From positions 1,332,518 to 1,396,517 of the forward strand of contig VXBA01006569.1 of the NCBI GenBank assembly GCA_013399895.1: a stretch of 64,000 bases of DNA, given 5' to 3'. Both the position numbers and the translations under genes were made by a program. Under the pieces are notes generated by a model. It was not told the origin of the DNA, did not search any database, and saw only the letters and a list, made by a program, of their open reading frames with translations. This DNA is from Serilophus lunatus. Taxonomy: Eukaryota > Chordata > Aves > Passeriformes > Eurylaimidae. This document shows positions 45,017 to 59,100 of this stretch, in pieces. Every line of letters begins with the position of its first letter. The stretch's first letter is position 1.

Positions 45017-47380
45017 TGAATTGCTGTTAATCCTACTAAAGAGTTTCAGATGGCCTGTCCCTGCAGCCTTCCCTGTGCCTCAGTACCATGTATGATGCAT
45101 GCTGGTAATGGAACCGTTTTGCTTTTCCCTAATTGAACAAATTCCTTAACCTTAACTGGCTTGCTGTGTAGATGCAACAGCTTGTGCCTCTTCCAGCTGT
45201 TCCATTCATTACACTGATACTACTTTACTGGGGATTTGTGTATGTTTGCATGGCTCTGTCTGATTAACACCATATAGCTTCGTGGATTTTTAAGTCTGCA
45301 CTCTAAACTCTTACGACATCCTCTGATAATTGCAGGTCAAATAGCTTCATCAGGTTGCTTCAGTGTGTGTCAGAATCCGTCACGTTCTGTCCAGTGTAAA
45401 AGTCCTAACTAAACTTTCAAATAGTTTGGGCAGGGCAATAATTGACTAAAGGAAAAGTTCAGAGGCTGGGTTATTGCAGGGGTGTTTTAATAGGACTTGG
45501 TTTGCAAATAGGATTTCTGAGTAATCTTGGTGGTACAGATTACTTTCTCAATCCTGGCAGTAGCTCTGAAGCCATCCTTCTTAAAATAGGTGCTTATAAA
45601 AAGTGTCACCTTTGCCCCATAAATACTGAAGCTAGTAATTCACATTTTGGATGGATCTCAAATGTGAAAATTTTTACTGTCAGTTCAAAGGTTGCCTGCA
45701 GTATATAGAAAAGAGTTATATTGAAGAATTCCTTTCCCAGGTTTCTAACTTCTTATTTCTCACTAGCTGAACAGATTTTGCAAAGGGGAAAGAAAGGTGA
45801 AGAAAGAATGAGATATAATTCCAGATTTTGGTGGTGATGAGGAAGAATATAAAATTCTGATTCATCTATCATCAGAGTTATGCTGTTCATAAGTAGCTGT
45901 AATTACTCTTTATGGGTTAGGAAAAGGTTGTGCTGTGTGGGTGGAAAACTCTTGAGAAAAAAAAAAAAGACTCCATGACTTGCTCATACAAAGCTGCCTG
46001 GGATGGCAGCAATATGTAACCTATCCTCATTAAGTGACTGTACTAATGAATGAGCGACAGTGCACACATCTGATCTATCTGCTGCATAAATGTTTAATTT
46101 TACTTTTGCCAGTCAGCCAGAGTTTGGCAGAAGATTGGTTTCTGTGCAGCAGAGAAAAAGATGCAAGTGTGGTGTTGCATTTCTCCACAGGGAATTGGAG
46201 CTAGAGTAGGAGCACTTCTGAATCGGTCACGGCACTGCCATCCCCTTGAAGTTACTTTGGCTTAGGCATCAAATATTGCTCACTAGTCCCTTAAGGAGTA
46301 TCTGGTTTTAGTTTGTTTCTCCAGTCTTCTCTGCTTTCTCTATCCTGGAGAAAAAAGGGGATAAAGGAAAAGGTTTATTCAGTATTCTGACTTGTTCCTG
46401 CAGACTTGTATGCAATGTCCATACCTTGCTGTGAGCCATTTGCTGGGCTGTAATCTAATGGCACTCATCATTTCCACAGTGTGACATTTTGATGGGAAAC
46501 AGTGTGATACTCTAGATAAAAGTTTTGCAGATCAAGATTTTCATTTTGGTTCTGCTGCTCATCTTCTGTACGTCCTTTCTCAGCATCTCTAGTTTTGGGG
46601 TTTTGTTGTCTTGTATGCAGTCCCTGGGACTGCCATCATGCTGTGATGGTTGTGTGTAGCCTGGGGTTGTGCTATGATACAAATAATATTCTGATTAAAA
46701 ATTAAGACCTCAGCCTACAATAGTGCTTGTTAAAGTACCACATTCTTTATTGGCAGAGATTTTTCTGTTGGTTTGTTTCTTAAGGTAATGCATAATGTGA
46801 AAAGAAACCTGATGGAACCAGGAAAACGATTATATTCACCAAAGCTGCCTGCTAGGATAAATTCTTATTAATCTTAAAGGTAGTCTTTAATCTCTAAAAG
46901 GAGATTTGGCTTCCTGCTTGATTATTATTTTCAACCTTTTCTCCTAGTTTATTTTTAATTGGCGGCAGTGTTTCTCACCCTAATATTGCCATCTTTAACA
47001 CTACAAGTTGAGTACATCTCTCTTCCTAAGGATGAGAACCCACTGAACTGCAGCAATGAATCCCGGTTGTAAAGAAAAAGAGAAGCACGAAACTGCAGCG
47101 CTTAATGATTTAAAGTAGTGCGGTCACTTGAACTTCTGCCTTTTCTCCCTGGAAGTGCTGTCAGCCCACGGAGAATACACGTGATTGACGGGATCTTGTG
47201 CTGAGTTGCAAATAATAATACTCGCTTTTTACGCAGGGCTTTCTATGCAAGAGCCTGGCATTGTTGAGCCCGGGTGGAGCAGCACCGGCAGGAGTCGCTT
47301 CTCGGCTCTGTTTCCCTGTTTTTGCCTCGCTTTTGGCCGCTGTGCCCCGGCGGGGCCGTGCCCGGCAGGCCCCGCGCGGA

Positions 47381-47394
47381 CCAGCAGGGGGCGC
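47381..47394 (+). promoter_or_regulatory. CTCF motif, plus orientation
   Basis: CCAGCAGGGGGCGC matches every position of the CTCF core CCASYAGRKGGCRS. Located in the CpG island. Confidence 0.7.
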
Positions 47395-47443
47395 TGCCCG
47401 CCCCGGCCGCTGCAGCGCCGCCGGGAAGGGTCGGGAGGCTGCG

Positions 47444-47548
47444 GGCTGGGAGCGGGGCTGGGAGGGAGCGGGGCTGGGAGGGAGCGGGGCTGGGAGCGAG
47501 CGGGGCTGGGAGCGANAGGGAGCGGGGCTGGGAGGGAGCGAGCGGGAG
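47444..47548 (+). repeat. G-rich minisatellite, GGGAGCGGGGCTGGGAG units
   Basis: About six imperfect copies of a 15-19 bp unit built from 'gggagcggggctgggag', varying by 'gag' or 'cga' insertions, with one N at 47516. The plus strand is G-rich with regular G runs, so quadruplex formation is possible. The N suggests an uncertain copy number in the assembly. Confidence 0.85.
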
Positions 47549-48124
47549 CCGCAGGAAGGAGCTGAGGCGCGACGCGTCTGGTTTGGCGGCCGCTCTGCCG
47601 TCATCGGGCTCTGGGAGCGCAGGGGGCTGCACAGCCAAGGTGGGAAGTGGGCAAGAGGGGAGGGGAGCGAGGGATAGGATCGAAGTGAGCAATGAAACTC
47701 GAGGCTGAAGGTCAGGAATTTTTCCTGACAGTGCAGAAATCTCCCCAAGGGATTCCTTTTGCTGGAGACACTATTTAAAAATACAATAAATTAAATCTAT
47801 GGCAACTTGTATCACAGACAGTCCTTTGCTGCTGAAGGTTACGTGGGGCTGAAATAAGCACAAAGACAGAAGGGGTTTGATTGCCCTTTAGCAATCGGCA
47901 GGACAGCGTATGTCATGCCTAGAATCTTGATTCTGTTGCGATTTTCTGCTGGAGTTTGAGCACCTGGGATGCCTGAGCTGAACAGACTAGAGCCTAAACA
48001 AAGTATGTAGGCAAATGCAAAGGCTCTTAATAAGCATTCCTGGCTGAAATCTGATGTTCTGGCTAACAACAATTAACTTCTCATGAGAAAGTTTTGGCAA
48101 ATAATTGGGTATTTCATTCTTGCT

Positions 48125-48169
48125 ACTTGTGTTTGTTTTGGGGTTTTTGGNTTTTTTTTGGGTTTTTTG

Positions 48170-48199
<30 letters not shown>
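48125..48199 (+). repeat. T-rich low-complexity tract
   Basis: Runs of T broken by short G groups, ending in about 30 uninterrupted T. One N at 48151 marks uncertain base calling. Confidence 0.85.
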
Positions 48200-48200
<1 letters not shown>

Positions 48201-51200
48201 TTTTTCTGTATGTTCATCTCCTTTCATTTCCTATTAGACTATAGGAAACAAGTCAAATAGCATCTAAGATCACAAAAGTTCTGAAAGTTTCCCAGATGCT
48301 TGAAGTTGACTTTCATGTGGCTTACTCCATGTAATGATACTAGGGCCGGAGTTCACCAGGAAAGCTGCGTGGTAAAAAGCTAATGCTCAAGGCATCTTTA
48401 CCCTAGAAGTTGCTCTGTGTATTTGAAGCTTATAATTACAGGCTCTTTATTTAACTTTCAAGTATATCTTATTAATGCTTGAAATGTAAACAAGGGATTT
48501 GTAATGCACCTGTTAAGGATGGGCCTTACTTCAAAAATGACCCAAATTCAACATTGGTTCTGTCTGGAAGTTGCTTTGTAGAAGAGGGAAGTTACCTCTC
48601 ATGTCCTCCATAAACAAGCTTCATTTTTGAAATCCCTAGTGACTTGATGGCTTTGAGCTGCTTATATGAAATAATTTGAGTGCTTCCTTAGAGAGAGGTT
48701 GTCATGGAAAAAGCATTGCTCCATGCACTGAACTATCCACAGGAGTGCTGTGCCACAGCCTCAGCAAGACATGAGGATGGAAATAGGTCTGGAACACAAA
48801 CTGCCTCCTCACAGTTAGCACTGTTTACCATAGGCTGAAGTTCAAGAACCTTCTTAGAGGCTTCAGCAAGACTTAGAGCATTAGTAGCCAGGACAGGAGT
48901 AAAGATTATTATCCTGCATTCTTGAAGCACCTTGTCCCCCGTTGCAGGCTGCTACATTAAGCAACTGCTTGCTCTTCTGGTTTTTTTGGGGCATTTGTGA
49001 AGTAGTTGAAGTGTTCTGCATCTATTTAGGGCTTAACAGGAGAGACTGGTGCTTAAAGAACATAGACAGTCATCAATTCAGTACAAAATAAGCAGTTTGT
49101 AAGAGGATTTTACTTTTTTTTGTCCATTATAAAGCTATTGATTTGCCAGAGAGTGTTTTGGGGTTTTTTCCATTTTTAGGGTTTGCATATTTTGATGCGT
49201 CACCATCTGATTGTAGAATTAAAACATAAGCGTAGTTCAGCTTCAGGAGTTTAAAACAATAATAAATATTTCATTGAGTTGTCTTAAACTGTCAAAGTGA
49301 GGAAACATACAGTGTTCAAGATTAAACTCGTGGCTTGTTGATGAACCTCAGTTTGCAGTTGTATATCAGCAGCTAAATATAAAGTGTAAGGTCTTATCTC
49401 CTAGTAGAAAAACCTGAAACCTGCAATGGAGGCATAAAGAAGAAATGTAAAATCTGGAGCACTTTGATTAACACCTTATGTTTAATTTCTGTATTGTTCT
49501 ATAGGCAATCTCCTTTCAAAAGTGCTTATTAAATAATTTAAAGAAATTTAACATCTGCCAACAGGTATCAAAGCTGAGAGAATGAAGCAGCCTTTCTCTT
49601 ATATTTGTGTATGTACAGAGGTTTCAATGTTTTTATTTAAACTGCTTATCTCCTGTTAATTTCTCATCACTTAATTCCAAAGAACATGTCAGATCTTTTT
49701 CCTTTCTAGTGAAAAAGGCAAATTTCATTCATTGTGTTTTAAAACTTATTAGGGACCTTGGAAAACGATATCAAGCACTAAAGCAGAATGTGTTCAGCAC
49801 CTTGTTTGTCCTTCAGTAGGCACCAGCCTTGTGAAGCAATGTAACCTAAGCCAAATAAAGCTCCTTTTCCCCAGTGCCCACAGTGTGCTCTCTCTGGGGA
49901 TGAGTCCAAGGACTGAAAAGTCCTTTCTTTACAGACTGGCTCTTCTCAGATTGAGTCACTTTAGGAGAGATTGGATAGCATCTGCATGCAGATTGTTTTT
50001 GTATATGAAAAATGCATGAATATTCCCTCAGGTGTTAACTAATGCAATTCTTAGTTATTGAGAACTTCAAGCAAAAAATCACAGTGTTCTCAGACAGTAT
50101 TCAAATGTATTCCTTACATCTAATTCTTTAGATACACTCCTTATAAATGTCTGGCTGGCAAACATTTCTCCTTCCTTGCTACAGTCCTGTGATTGTATTG
50201 AACCTTTGTAAAAGGGGGAACTTTTTGCTTTTAGTTTTGTTTAGGTGGTTGTAAAGTAGAATTTATTGTTCATTTCTATTCACAATAATTGAGTTTGTGG
50301 TTTTTAATTTGTTGGTTTTTATTAGATATAGTGGTGAGGTAAAAAGGAGGAGCTTGAACAACCCCCATTCTATCAGGCTTTAAATACTGCATTTGATAAT
50401 TAATTTAATCAGTGAGCAGCAGGAGACTGATGTTTCTTGGGAAGTCTCTCAAATGCTAAAAATAGTTAGACAAATGATAAAAATAGTTAGAACTAAGTGT
50501 GTCCCTCAGGACAGTACTAACAAGCCTATGGACTGGGTGGGATAAAAACATATGCAGCAGCTCTGTGTGTTCATGCTCTACATAGTATATGTGATGCTCT
50601 GGAATTAGAACCTCAGAAAAAAAAAGTGTCATTGATAATGAGTTTAGTACATATGGAGGAAGATTAATTGCTTCTGGTTCTGATTTTTAACTTGACCTCC
50701 ACGCAAAGAAGGTCCCTGTAATATCTCAAATTGTTTTATGGAAACAACTCTTCTCCTTCATTAGTGACAGTAGCTCATACTGCTGCACTGAAGTAATTTC
50801 TGTAGTCTCCATGTTTGTTCTTGGAGCTTCTGGGAGCTCAGACAATGGAAATGAACAGATTGATCTCATTAAGAGCCTCTATATATTTTCCTGCACAGAG
50901 ATGGCTGTTTTGATGTGGATGCTGCAGAAAAATGGTCAAATGGTGAACAAACCTTTGTTTTTGACTAGCTCGAAAGCACTGCAGTTAGTACCAGTTTGGG
51001 TGAGAAAAACCTTCATTTTTATGTGGTCCCTATTTTTAGTCAAACAACAGGAGCATTTGAACTGACTATCATATCACAGTATGAAAGGTAAATACAAAAC
51101 TGTCTGCACACCAGCTATTGCTTAGGAAATATTAAACAACAAAACCATGTAGTAACTGTGTTATAGTTTCAGAGAAGCAGACCTGAGTAGCTTGTTCATA

Positions 51201-54200
51201 TTTTGAGATTTACCATAATTGTGTCTATATTTAGTGGTGGTGGTGGTACGGATTGCAAGACCTTCTTCTGCACACTACTCATCCTAGCAGTGCACATGGC
51301 ATTTCCAGATAATTCTGTGCACAATGGTCTTGCAAGGAGCTCCATGAACAAAACCAGACTTAATGTTTCTGCAACAGACTTGGAATAATTTCCATAGAAA
51401 ATTCTGAATATTGCAAGGCAGCAGAATGTTTTAGATGATAATTCCACCTTGCTTCTTTCTATGTGAGAAATGAGAATGTGAAAAGAAACAATCCAATGCC
51501 CAATAGTTTAAAGTGAACTATTTTTGAAACTGGGTGGCAAGGCATAATGGTGATTGATACAGTATTTTTGATTAAAAAAATATATTTCCCTGGAATAACA
51601 TCACTTCTTGCATTGTTATAGCAGCCCTTAAACTAGGCAGCCCCAGAATTGAAGAGAAAAAGGCATGAGGTAAGGAAAATAAAATATACCTATAATATAT
51701 AATATATATATATCTATATAGAGAGGGGTTTTTTTAACCTCTGTGTTTTAGACTCAGTTTATTTCAGTCTCAGTGTTCAGATGAGCCACCTGAAGTTGAT
51801 CCAGGATGTGGACATGCGTTCTGAATTGAACACTGCTATCTTACTTCTTGAAAATTACCATGACTATGAAGGTGAAAAGGGAGTGAGTTCAAGATATTTG
51901 CCACATCCTCTGTTAGGTGATGAAAATTGGGTACATTTAAATCGTTATCTCTCTGTGTTTTGACACTGTAGACAATATTCAGAGATAAAGACACTCCACA
52001 TCTGATGAAAGTTTTGCCATCAAGTTTTCCTATAGTATTTTCATTAAAGGGTAAAATTGAATTAGGTTGTTACATTGTATAGCAGACAAACCTTTTGGTG
52101 GGTAGAGGAGTTTGATAACTCTCCCAAAGTCACAAGAGAAGTTGCTGACCACCAGGAATAGAAGGCACAGATGCTGACAGCCAAGTCTCTGTAAGCCACA
52201 AGACCATCCTTCCTCTTGCACATGGAGAAGCACTGACATGAAAGGGAAGTCCTTTCTGAGCTTTTGGAGAGGCTTTCCGGTGATTTTTGTCACTATCAGC
52301 AGAAGGGCACAGGGTTTTTACATGAAGGGCTGACTACGTGGCTCAAATTACTTCCTGATTTTGGCTGCTTTTCAAACTGAACTCGTTTTATGAGGCATGG
52401 TTAGTATTCCCTATGCAGGAAGAAGGCCAAAGATGAATCTACCATTTTTGAAGAGAAAGTAATTATTGAAGGGGTTAGTGAGGGAGGGGGGAAATAAATC
52501 CATATATAATGCCTGTCCATCGTGAAATGTGGAGACCTTTGTTCTGTGCCATACCGGGCACATGTGCAAAGGAGGAACTTACAAGACTGATAAGAAGAAA
52601 TGTTCTTTAGTGCCAGCTTTTAAATCTAGCTCTAGCATAAATTATGGAAAATACATATAAATTATGTTCAGCTATCTGTTTTATTAGTAATTCTCATTTA
52701 CTCTCATTTTTTTTCATTATTAATATGAATTCCTAATTTTCAGTAGCTGTCTGTCAGGCCATCTTGTCTCCTTTTACTCTCCTTTCAGGCTGCACTGATA
52801 GTAATTCCAGCAGGAACTAACAGTGTAAGTACTAACATCATGTAAGCCAGACTGGAGAAATAGCAGTTTACACTCAAGAGCAATAGGTAGAGTGAGCTGC
52901 TCACTAGCCTGAGTCATGCTAGATGGATGAGCTGAACTGTTTGTGATGGGGAGGGAGAAGGCAGGGAACACAGAGTTTCCTGCCTCACGCCATGGAATGG
53001 GTGCTGCCCTGAGGGTGGTGGTTGTGGAGAAATATCTTTTCCTTCCTCTGATAATTTCGACAGAACTATGAGTTAGATTTTAGAGGCATCAGGATGGCTT
53101 TTGCAAAGCCCAGTCATGACCATATGCTAGGTTTTGTCAGTATTAAAAATTGGCTAGTCCAAATTTCTGTAATTATTGGAAAGACAACAGTAAAATAACT
53201 TTCTCTAGAAGTTTGTTCATCCAAATAAATTTTTTGGGAGATGAAGGAGGCGCAATTTTCCATCTTGTAGTATATTAAATAAACAGTGTGAGTCTGCAAT
53301 TATTCTCTACTGCCATCTTGGAATAAGGTGGGAGATGATAAAAAGAAATGTCCTTTAGTCATCTGACAATTAATATGAGTATACTTTCCTTGCATATGCA
53401 ACAGAAGGCAAAAAAATTATAAATTTAAAATCATTATGTAACATCGATACTGCAGTAGTGGCCAAAGATGTTGGCTAGGTTGGAGGTGCCATGGCTTTAA
53501 ATGTTGTGCAAACAGTAAGTAAATATTTCTGCCTTAAAAAGCTTACAAATGCCGACGGTCTGTGAATGCAGAGGGAGTTCTTGTTCAGTCATGACTTAGA
53601 CTAGTCATCTTGAAATTATGAAAGAAGCACAGGGTAGAGTAAGTGCAAATGAAAATGAAAGTTGAAAAAACTGAAAGAGAAAATGTATTTGTAGAGTAAA
53701 AAGTTGATGAGTATGAAAAAGTGCTGACTACAACTTCTTTCAGTGGAAATTTAGCTTATGTAGCAGCTGGCAAGTTCCAGAGACATTTGGGTTCCCAAAT
53801 ATATGTCATGCTTTGCAGCTTCTGATGTGGGAGTCCACCAAGTTTTCTCTGAAGCAGGTTGAACACTGTACCTACATTACTCCCCACTGAGCTCCACTGT
53901 GGCTTTATTGCAGTGAGAGAAAAGAGACTCAGGAAGTATTTGGGCCCATGGTTTTTTTGTGTGTTAGATCCCTAAGTCTTAATTTCTCAGTTCTGCAATC
54001 TTTCAGTAGTGAGTTTTCAATATCTTACTAAATTAAAAAAAAAAGTAATCTGCAGCTTACTGCATCAAATTGGATTGATATTTACGTATGTTCTCCTCTT
54101 CTGTTAATGTGGCTCTGATTAGCTGTAAAATATTGAGGAGATATTCTTGAAATAGGTTGTTCCTAAAGGCCACTCTGATGTTTATCCTCTTACAGTATGG

Positions 54201-56136
54201 CACAGCTGGGAATGGCAATTTGCTCTTGTAACAGGTTGACCAAGGATCAGCTGCAGTATTAAAAGATTAGTACCCAATAATTTCCAGTGAACTGTTTCGT
54301 AATAAACTCAGCATGTTCATGTGGATTTTCAACCTCTGAATGTCTCCTTTACACAACATTTTATTTCAGGTCTAGCAAAAAAAAACAACACAAACTCAAA
54401 TTTCCCTGTATTCTATTGAATTCACACTCTGCTATTAAGAAACACTTCACCTTTAAACTTGTAATTTATATAATGATATCTATGGACATCTGGACAACAG
54501 CTCTAACAAAGCAAACAAACTACTCTTAACTAATAGGTTGATGTGCTGCCAGCAAGAACAAATGAGAAATATGTGGACTCAGTAATAAGGCAATCAACCA
54601 GTTAATTTGTTTTCAAGGATTATTATCATGCTTCAATCTTACTTATTAATGACCTCTGTATGTACAAAATTGGATACAGCTGTTATAAAGTATTTGTATT
54701 TATCTAGTGACCCTGCTATCACTTGTAGCATTACAGATCCACTTATATCTTTTTCTGAAGTGCTTAGCTGCTACATGATTTCTAACAAATCCAAGACTGT
54801 ATTCTGTGTCAGTAGAGAGTTAGCAAACCTTAGAAAATCAAAAGAAAGTGTGTAGTCTAAGTGCATTGTCACAATGAATCTGAAAGTGATCTTGAATCTT
54901 CAGTCACAAAATCCTTTCCCAATGCTCTCTCTCTTTAGCAGTTTTTAATCCTCCATTCTTCACAATACCACATGTACATAAATTAGGTTGAAGGTAGGCT
55001 GCTGTTTATGGGATAACAACAGCAGCATTGCAATTGCTAGCATTTAGTTCACTGAATGTGTCAGCACTGTAATTCCTTGCTGCCCTCTCCATTCTTTAGA
55101 GATGAAGACTTTGTGGGGCTTGTGCACCATACAACCAACTTTCTGTATAGGATTTGGTAGGCAGGAGTTTTGGCAGTCTGGTGTCTTGAATTCTGATGGA
55201 TCTTTTCCCACTGCTCTGGATACAACAGTGCTTTGATGTTAGTTTGGATTTCAGCCATGGTGGATGCTACAGCTCTCTTTCTTCTCTGAAAATATGGTGT
55301 TCTCTGACCAGTTCTAGTCAGGTGTTTAATGTTAACTTTTATATGTACAATGGGCTATGCAAGAAAATGGAAAAATGCCTTTGCCCTCAGAGTGACACTG
55401 TTTCTTTAGCCTATGAACAACACAAGTAAGAATCATGGTGTTTGGCCCTTGGCCTTGGGAGCTGTCATAAAGTCAGGAAGAGTTATGAGATGCTTGCACT
55501 GATTTTGCACTGTATGCACTGTGTCTCTGTGCCCAGGACACTGGAGTGAGCTATTGCAGACCTTCTATGGATGCTGCCGCAGCTTCTTTTGAACTGCAAA
55601 AAAGTTGTGCCAGATCTGCTGAAGATAAAGTGTGCTGGATCTGCTCACTCGCTGTGTGTGATGAGGCTGAGTGTGTGCCTTGGTTAGAAAATGGCAAAGA
55701 TCTGTTGTTAATTTAGCAGGTTTTGATGTGCTGGATATTGTGCTCTCGAGAGACAATGTTTTTCACTCTTTAAACAGGAACGTCTCTGGTTTGTGTATGA
55801 TAAGAAGCAATGCTATTTGTAACAATGTGCATTTGCTTGCTTTTCTATGGGTTAAGAAAATCTGTTCCTGAAGGGTTGTTTTCCCTGTTTGCATGGCTGG
55901 CTTGTGAGCACTTTAGTTCCTTGGTTCAGTTTTGCTGTTGCCCCACTTAGCATCTAAAACGTCTTGGCAAGGAGCATGAAGTGTTTTTCTGCTTCTTCCC
56001 GGAGGCTCTGCACTGGCTAAGCCTGCCCCTTCACTGGATGTTTCAAAAAAAAAAAGCAATTACCTCTGTTGTCAGGCAGCCGGCGAGTAATGTGCCTCCT
56101 TGCCTCGAGAAGGTTCCCAGCCCCTGTGACGGTCTT

Positions 56137-56144
56137 TATATAAG
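56137..56144 (+). promoter_or_regulatory. TATA-box-like element TATATAAG
   Basis: TATATAAG preceded by 'cccctgtgacggtctt', which includes a CRE half-site (TGACG), and by CpG-containing sequence ('cagccggcgagtaa'). This is unusual for the AT-rich neighbourhood. No coding exon follows within about 1 kb. Confidence 0.3.
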
Positions 56145-59100
56145 GAAGCTGGGCTCATAATACCACAAAATCCAGGACGGTGCCGTCAGCCTGTGATTGC
56201 TTTCAAGCCTGAAAAAGCAGAGAATTTAATGGAAGAAGCTCTGAAGTCAATAACAGACTGTGTTTTGCCCTTACTAGTCTTGGCTTGAGATAAAAGTAAC
56301 TGTGGATGATGTATTCGATTGCTAGGAATCACACATAGTGAAAAGCACATTAGCATTTCAGATTTGTAGTATTTCTAGTCCAACACTATGTGTCAAAACA
56401 ATAGGTAGCAATTTCAGCAGTGAAAGTAAAACCCGTGCGAAAATTGATTAAGCAACAATATATCCAGGGGCAAGATATTTTGAGTGAACAGTTGGCCTCC
56501 GTCCTTTCTTAAATGTTTTTAACCTTTCTGGTGTTGTAAGTAGATTGCAGGTATAATGTGCCTTGGTATTTGCAGTCAAACAAATCTTGAGCTATGTTAG
56601 ACCTTATTAAATAAGATTCAGGAAGTGATATATCACAATGGATATATTTTTAACACGCAAAATAGATTTTGTTCATTGTATTTTAGAAGAGGAAAAAACA
56701 CACATATTGCTAGGATAAATAGATGAAAATCCGTGTTGTTACGTAAAACTTAATTTCAAATCAATAGTGTTGTCTTGTTTTAAGGATCTGAAAATGGAGC
56801 TTGATCATTAGAAGACTGCTAAAATGTCAAGCATCTTTAACAGTCGCCACTACTCTGAGTGTTACACTGAAATGTGAAATTCAATCTCTTGTGTTTCCTA
56901 TATTGAGATGCAGTTGTTGAAGATATTTAACCATATTTAAATTTTACAATAAATTCATGTACCTAATTGTTCATTACATATTGTCACTGCTGTACAAGGC
57001 TGTGTAACTGAAGGCTTCAGGATCTTTCACTGGAGTCAGCAGAAACTCTTCTCCCAACCTATTTTAGTTGCAGCAGCTGCTTCTCTTCTGACAAAAGCAT
57101 TGTTGAGGAGATGCTTCACAAAGGCGTTTCTTCCACCTTTCCCAGGAGGCAAGTACCTGGGAACCGCTGAGCACAGGGTGGGATTCCCAAAGGACCTAAC
57201 ACACGGTAACGCAGGAAGAGATGAGACTTCTTATGCTGGTGTCAAACCTGTCCCTTTGAGAATCGTGCCTCTGAGCTTTGTAATTTGGAAGTGAAAATAG
57301 AAGAATTGCCTCCTTCCTCACAACTGGGTCAAACAAGTGCAGCAGAGGCTGCCTGCACTGCTTCCTTAGTCATCCATGTGCCTGAGAGGGCATCTTCAGT
57401 TTAAAGGAGCCTGTGGGGCAGCTTAGGTCATCTTTGCCTCACAACGACTCTTGTGTCTGCCAACAGACATTCGCAGCATCAGGGCTTAAGGTGTTTATGT
57501 GACGCTCAAAACAAGAAAAGGTTTTGCAGATTTTTGGAGGTAACTGGAATCCTTCTTTCTTCTCAGTTTCTTCAACTTCTGTGTCGTTACGTCTCATAAT
57601 CTTTATTATGCACAACGATGTTTTGAGATAATACAAGTTAAAAATCTTGGCCAGGACTAGAACATTTGTACGAAGAGTTAGTAAAAAAGAAGTCTATAGA
57701 CTGTTCTCTTTTTTTCCCTCCTAAAAGCATTGTTATGTTTACCCACCTCGCTGTCAACTGAAGTAATAAAAAAAAAAAAAAGAACCAAAACTAAGTTTGC
57801 CGGCTCAGGTGGTGAAGTGAAAAAAGAGAGTTGATAAAATGTTGCCTTGTGCACCTGGAGCTACAGTACTGAGAATGATACAGATACTAAGATAGAAATA
57901 CATGATTTTATATACATGAATGTTAAATTGTTTGCAAGCATCAACAAAATGCTTGATTGTAATAGAAATTGGGGAATTCCTGGTCTTTTTATGTAAGCAG
58001 CAAGTGATTTAGGTCCACAGGTGTAAGTTGCTGATGGCTCTTAGGGGCTGCACCTGGCTTCCTCAGCAGAGCTATGTGGACAGCTGCCCTGAGGAAGCAT
58101 CTTCCCAAGTTATTTTAGTTACTGTCTCAACTTTCCAGGCTGTGTCTTTACCATCTTGCTTTGCTAGAATTACAACAGTAAAATAAGGCAGAGGTGTGTG
58201 CTATTCCCAAGCAGCCAGGCCTCACAAACCTCAGCCTGTACCTTCCTTTGTATCAGAAGAACTGCCTGAATGCAAAAACAGCCTTCTTGTACAGCTGTCC
58301 AGATTTCTCACACAAGTTTCATTGGAATTAATGCCAAGCAAATGTGTTGTAAAATTTTAGTACATAATGCCTTCTTGTTGTGGTTGATTCTTACTTGCCT
58401 TGAGCTGCATACCAACATTCTCACAGATGCAGAGCAAGATGTAGGAGTGGAAATTGCCACCAACTCAAAACCATAACAGTTTGCACATTGGTGGAAATGA
58501 CTAATCAAGGTGCAAAGTGGCAACTTTCAGAATGTGGTCTTGAGTTATTAATACAGCTAGGTCAGAAATGGCACAGCTGTTTGGTTTTGTGTATGTGTGT
58601 TCCAGTGGAGCAGTGGAAATAAATTCACTTTATTCTTTTAATCTTTCCCCTAACCTGCCTAATTTTTCACTAGCTGGCATGCATCTTGGTGCTGAGTCCT
58701 GGGCCCTGCTTTGATAACAGCTAATGAAAAAATTGCCACTCCTATCTACATCATTAGCCTAATGTTAGCTAATAGTACTTAGTCTTTTGCACAGTCACTT
58801 ATATCTTCAAAACACTTAACAGTTATTAACTAATTAATCCTCACAACATGCCTGTGAGTTGGAAGGTAAATAAATATTAACATTCCCCTTTTAGCGGAGG
58901 GGGAATGAAATAGGAAGATTAAGTGATTTGCATGGTCTTAGTGGCAGAGCTGGCAAGAGAACTCCTGTGCTTATTCTTACAGTCACACCGGCTCGGTGCA
59001 AATTAAAGCCTTCACCACTATCCTGTGTAGCCTTTCTGAATACTTTGGTAGAATACTGTGGGAATTCTGACTGATATGCTTAAATATAGTGAAGATTTTA

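Larger units (their letters stand above)
42530..47240. other. Intergenic region downstream of SLC25A24
   Basis: No recognised gene. AT-rich, with a (TA)n/(CA) stretch near 44238-44268, a poly-A run at about 45959, and a CTCF-like motif at 44833-44846. A 67-codon minus-strand frame at 43341-43544 has a hydrophobic start but no recognisable family. Confidence 0.6.
47240..47600. promoter_or_regulatory. Isolated intergenic CpG island
   Basis: CpG- and GC-rich block in AT-rich surroundings, 4.7 kb beyond the SLC25A24 poly(A) signal. It contains a strong CTCF motif and a minisatellite. It may be a promoter of a non-coding RNA or an insulator element. The N-terminal VAV3 sequence (MEPWKQCAQWL) was looked for and is absent. 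Long open frames on both strands are by-products of base composition. Confidence 0.6.

Noticed and set aside
47161..47748. Long frames on both strands in the intergenic CpG island
   Set aside because: Produced by a minisatellite and high GC; repetitive Pro/Ser/Arg or Gly/Ala products and one ambiguous base.
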